A DNA stretch of 64,000 nucleotides, taken from assembly GCA_030149165.1 (NCBI GenBank), contig JASBRY010000001.1:124001-188000 (forward strand), written 5' to 3'. Position numbers and translations under genes: made by a program. Below are positions 63,328 through 64,000 of the stretch, one piece after another. The DNA is from Phycisphaerales bacterium (GTDB lineage: Bacteria > Planctomycetota > Phycisphaerae > Phycisphaerales > UBA1924). Each line of letters starts with the position of its first letter. The first letter of the stretch is position 1. Below the pieces are notes generated by a model. It saw nothing but the letters and a program-made list of their open reading frames with translations, had not been told where the DNA came from and searched no databases.

Positions 63328-64000
63328 TTACTTGAAATGGGTGATGTTGTGTTCCTGCATGTAGGCGCGGTCGCGGTCGGAGCGATCGATGATCTTTGCG
63401 AGTTCCTCGTCGGTCATCCAAGGGAGCGCGGCGAGTTTGTCTTTGAGCGCCTTTGGGAACGGCTTGTTGAGTCGCTCGTGGCGCGGTCTGCTCTTCCAGA
63501 TTCGGTGCATCCAGAGGTATTGTTCCGGAGAGTGACGGATCATTTGCTCAATTGATCGTCGATAGCGTGCGGTGATGTAGAAAAGCGGGTCGGGCTGGTC
63601 GTTCCAGTCCTCGCTGGAGTATTGATCGATGACCTCGATGCGGTAGCGCATCGCTTTGTTTGATCCCGGTTCGACTGGGAGTCTTCGCGCTTGTCCGATG
63701 AGGATGTTGGCATCGAACTGCAGCGCGGTCAGTCCGATGGATTTGTAGCTTGATGCGAGGCGTCCGAAGTACGGGACCTGGAGTCCGCGGTCTCCGGCGT
63801 TCTGATCGGCGACGAAGGCGACGGCTTCTCCTCGCTCCATGAGTTTGGGCATCGCGCGCATCGCGCCGAATTTATCGAGCAGATCAAGTCCTCGGCGAGA
63901 ACGGGTTTGACGGACCCAATCGTCTGCGGGGCGCAGATCGAGCGGTCGGTAGATTGCGTGCATGTTGAATCCGAGCAGCGCCATGGTGTATCCGACGATT
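63328..64000 (-). CDS. LpxL/HtrB-type lipid A acyltransferase, C-terminal part (truncated by window edge)
   Basis: About 224 residues are visible and the frame is open to the right edge. The stretch KLMERGEAVAFVADQNAGDRGLQVPYFGRLAS and the end QMIRHSPEQYLWMHRIWKSRPRHE match the C-terminal half of Kdo2-lipid A acyltransferases and related membrane acyltransferases. The catalytic HxxxxD/E motif lies outside the window. It points to an LPS-type outer membrane. Confidence 0.82.
   Translation of the reverse strand, partial: IVGYTMALLGFNMHAIYRPLDLRPADDWVRQTRSRRGLDLLDKFGAMRAMPKLMERGEAVAFVADQNAGDRGLQVPYFGRLASSYKSIGLTALQFDANILIGQARRLPVEPGSNKAMRYRIEVIDQYSSEDWNDQPDPLFYITARYRRSIEQMIRHSPEQYLWMHRIWKSRPRHERLNKPFPKALKDKLAALPWMTDEELAKIIDRSDRDRAYMQEHNITHFK

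Overview
The window reads as part of a bacterial chromosome from the Planctomycetota, most likely a marine member of the class Phycisphaerae. The signs are many secreted proteins ending in a VPAPGS-type PEP-CTERM tail followed by an Arg cluster, two proteins ending in a paired EF-hand (dockerin-like) module that stops at Gly-Cys, an FG-GAP/ASPIC protein, and a choice-of-anchor A protein. The assignment is inference from protein style; no rRNA is present.

Layout. 0-7.6 kb: a truncated SulP transporter, a PIN-TRAM membrane protein, and two ketosynthase-fold genes, one intact and one without its catalytic residues, flanking a GxxExxY gene. 7.6-17.1 kb: an AbgT-family transporter, glycyl-tRNA synthetase, and a four-gene MacA/MacB/TolC-type efflux operon. 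17.1-26.5 kb: secreted FG-GAP and DUF4394 proteins, an ECF sigma factor with an RskA-like anti-sigma, photolyase, an exported beta-carbonic anhydrase, a CIA30-fasciclin protein and tRNA-Ala(GGC). 27-33.5 kb: pyrB, ubiX and dnaE. 33.7-39.8 kb: an island of six PEP-CTERM genes, four of them tandem paralogues of an unrecognised family. 39.8-56.5 kb: mostly housekeeping genes (class IV aminotransferase, trpS, trpC, ppdK, pabB, lemA, nadA), plus a Tat/tail-collar/dockerin gene trio and a CPBP protease. 57-64 kb: miaA, a subtilisin-like protease, a CPA2 antiporter, a response regulator and a truncated LpxL-type acyltransferase.

The most notable large-scale signal is strand composition. From base 1 to about 56.9 kb the + strand is C-rich whichever strand the genes lie on; after about 57.0 kb it is G-rich, again regardless of gene strand. 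A switch from C-rich to G-rich read left to right is what a replication origin produces, and a parS-like near-palindrome lies at 56589-56604. No dnaA gene or clear DnaA boxes were seen.

No CRISPR array, insertion sequence, prophage or rRNA operon was found. Most long ORFs antisense to these genes are shadows caused by GC-rich codon bias. All protein calls come from reading motifs and overall layout, without database searches.
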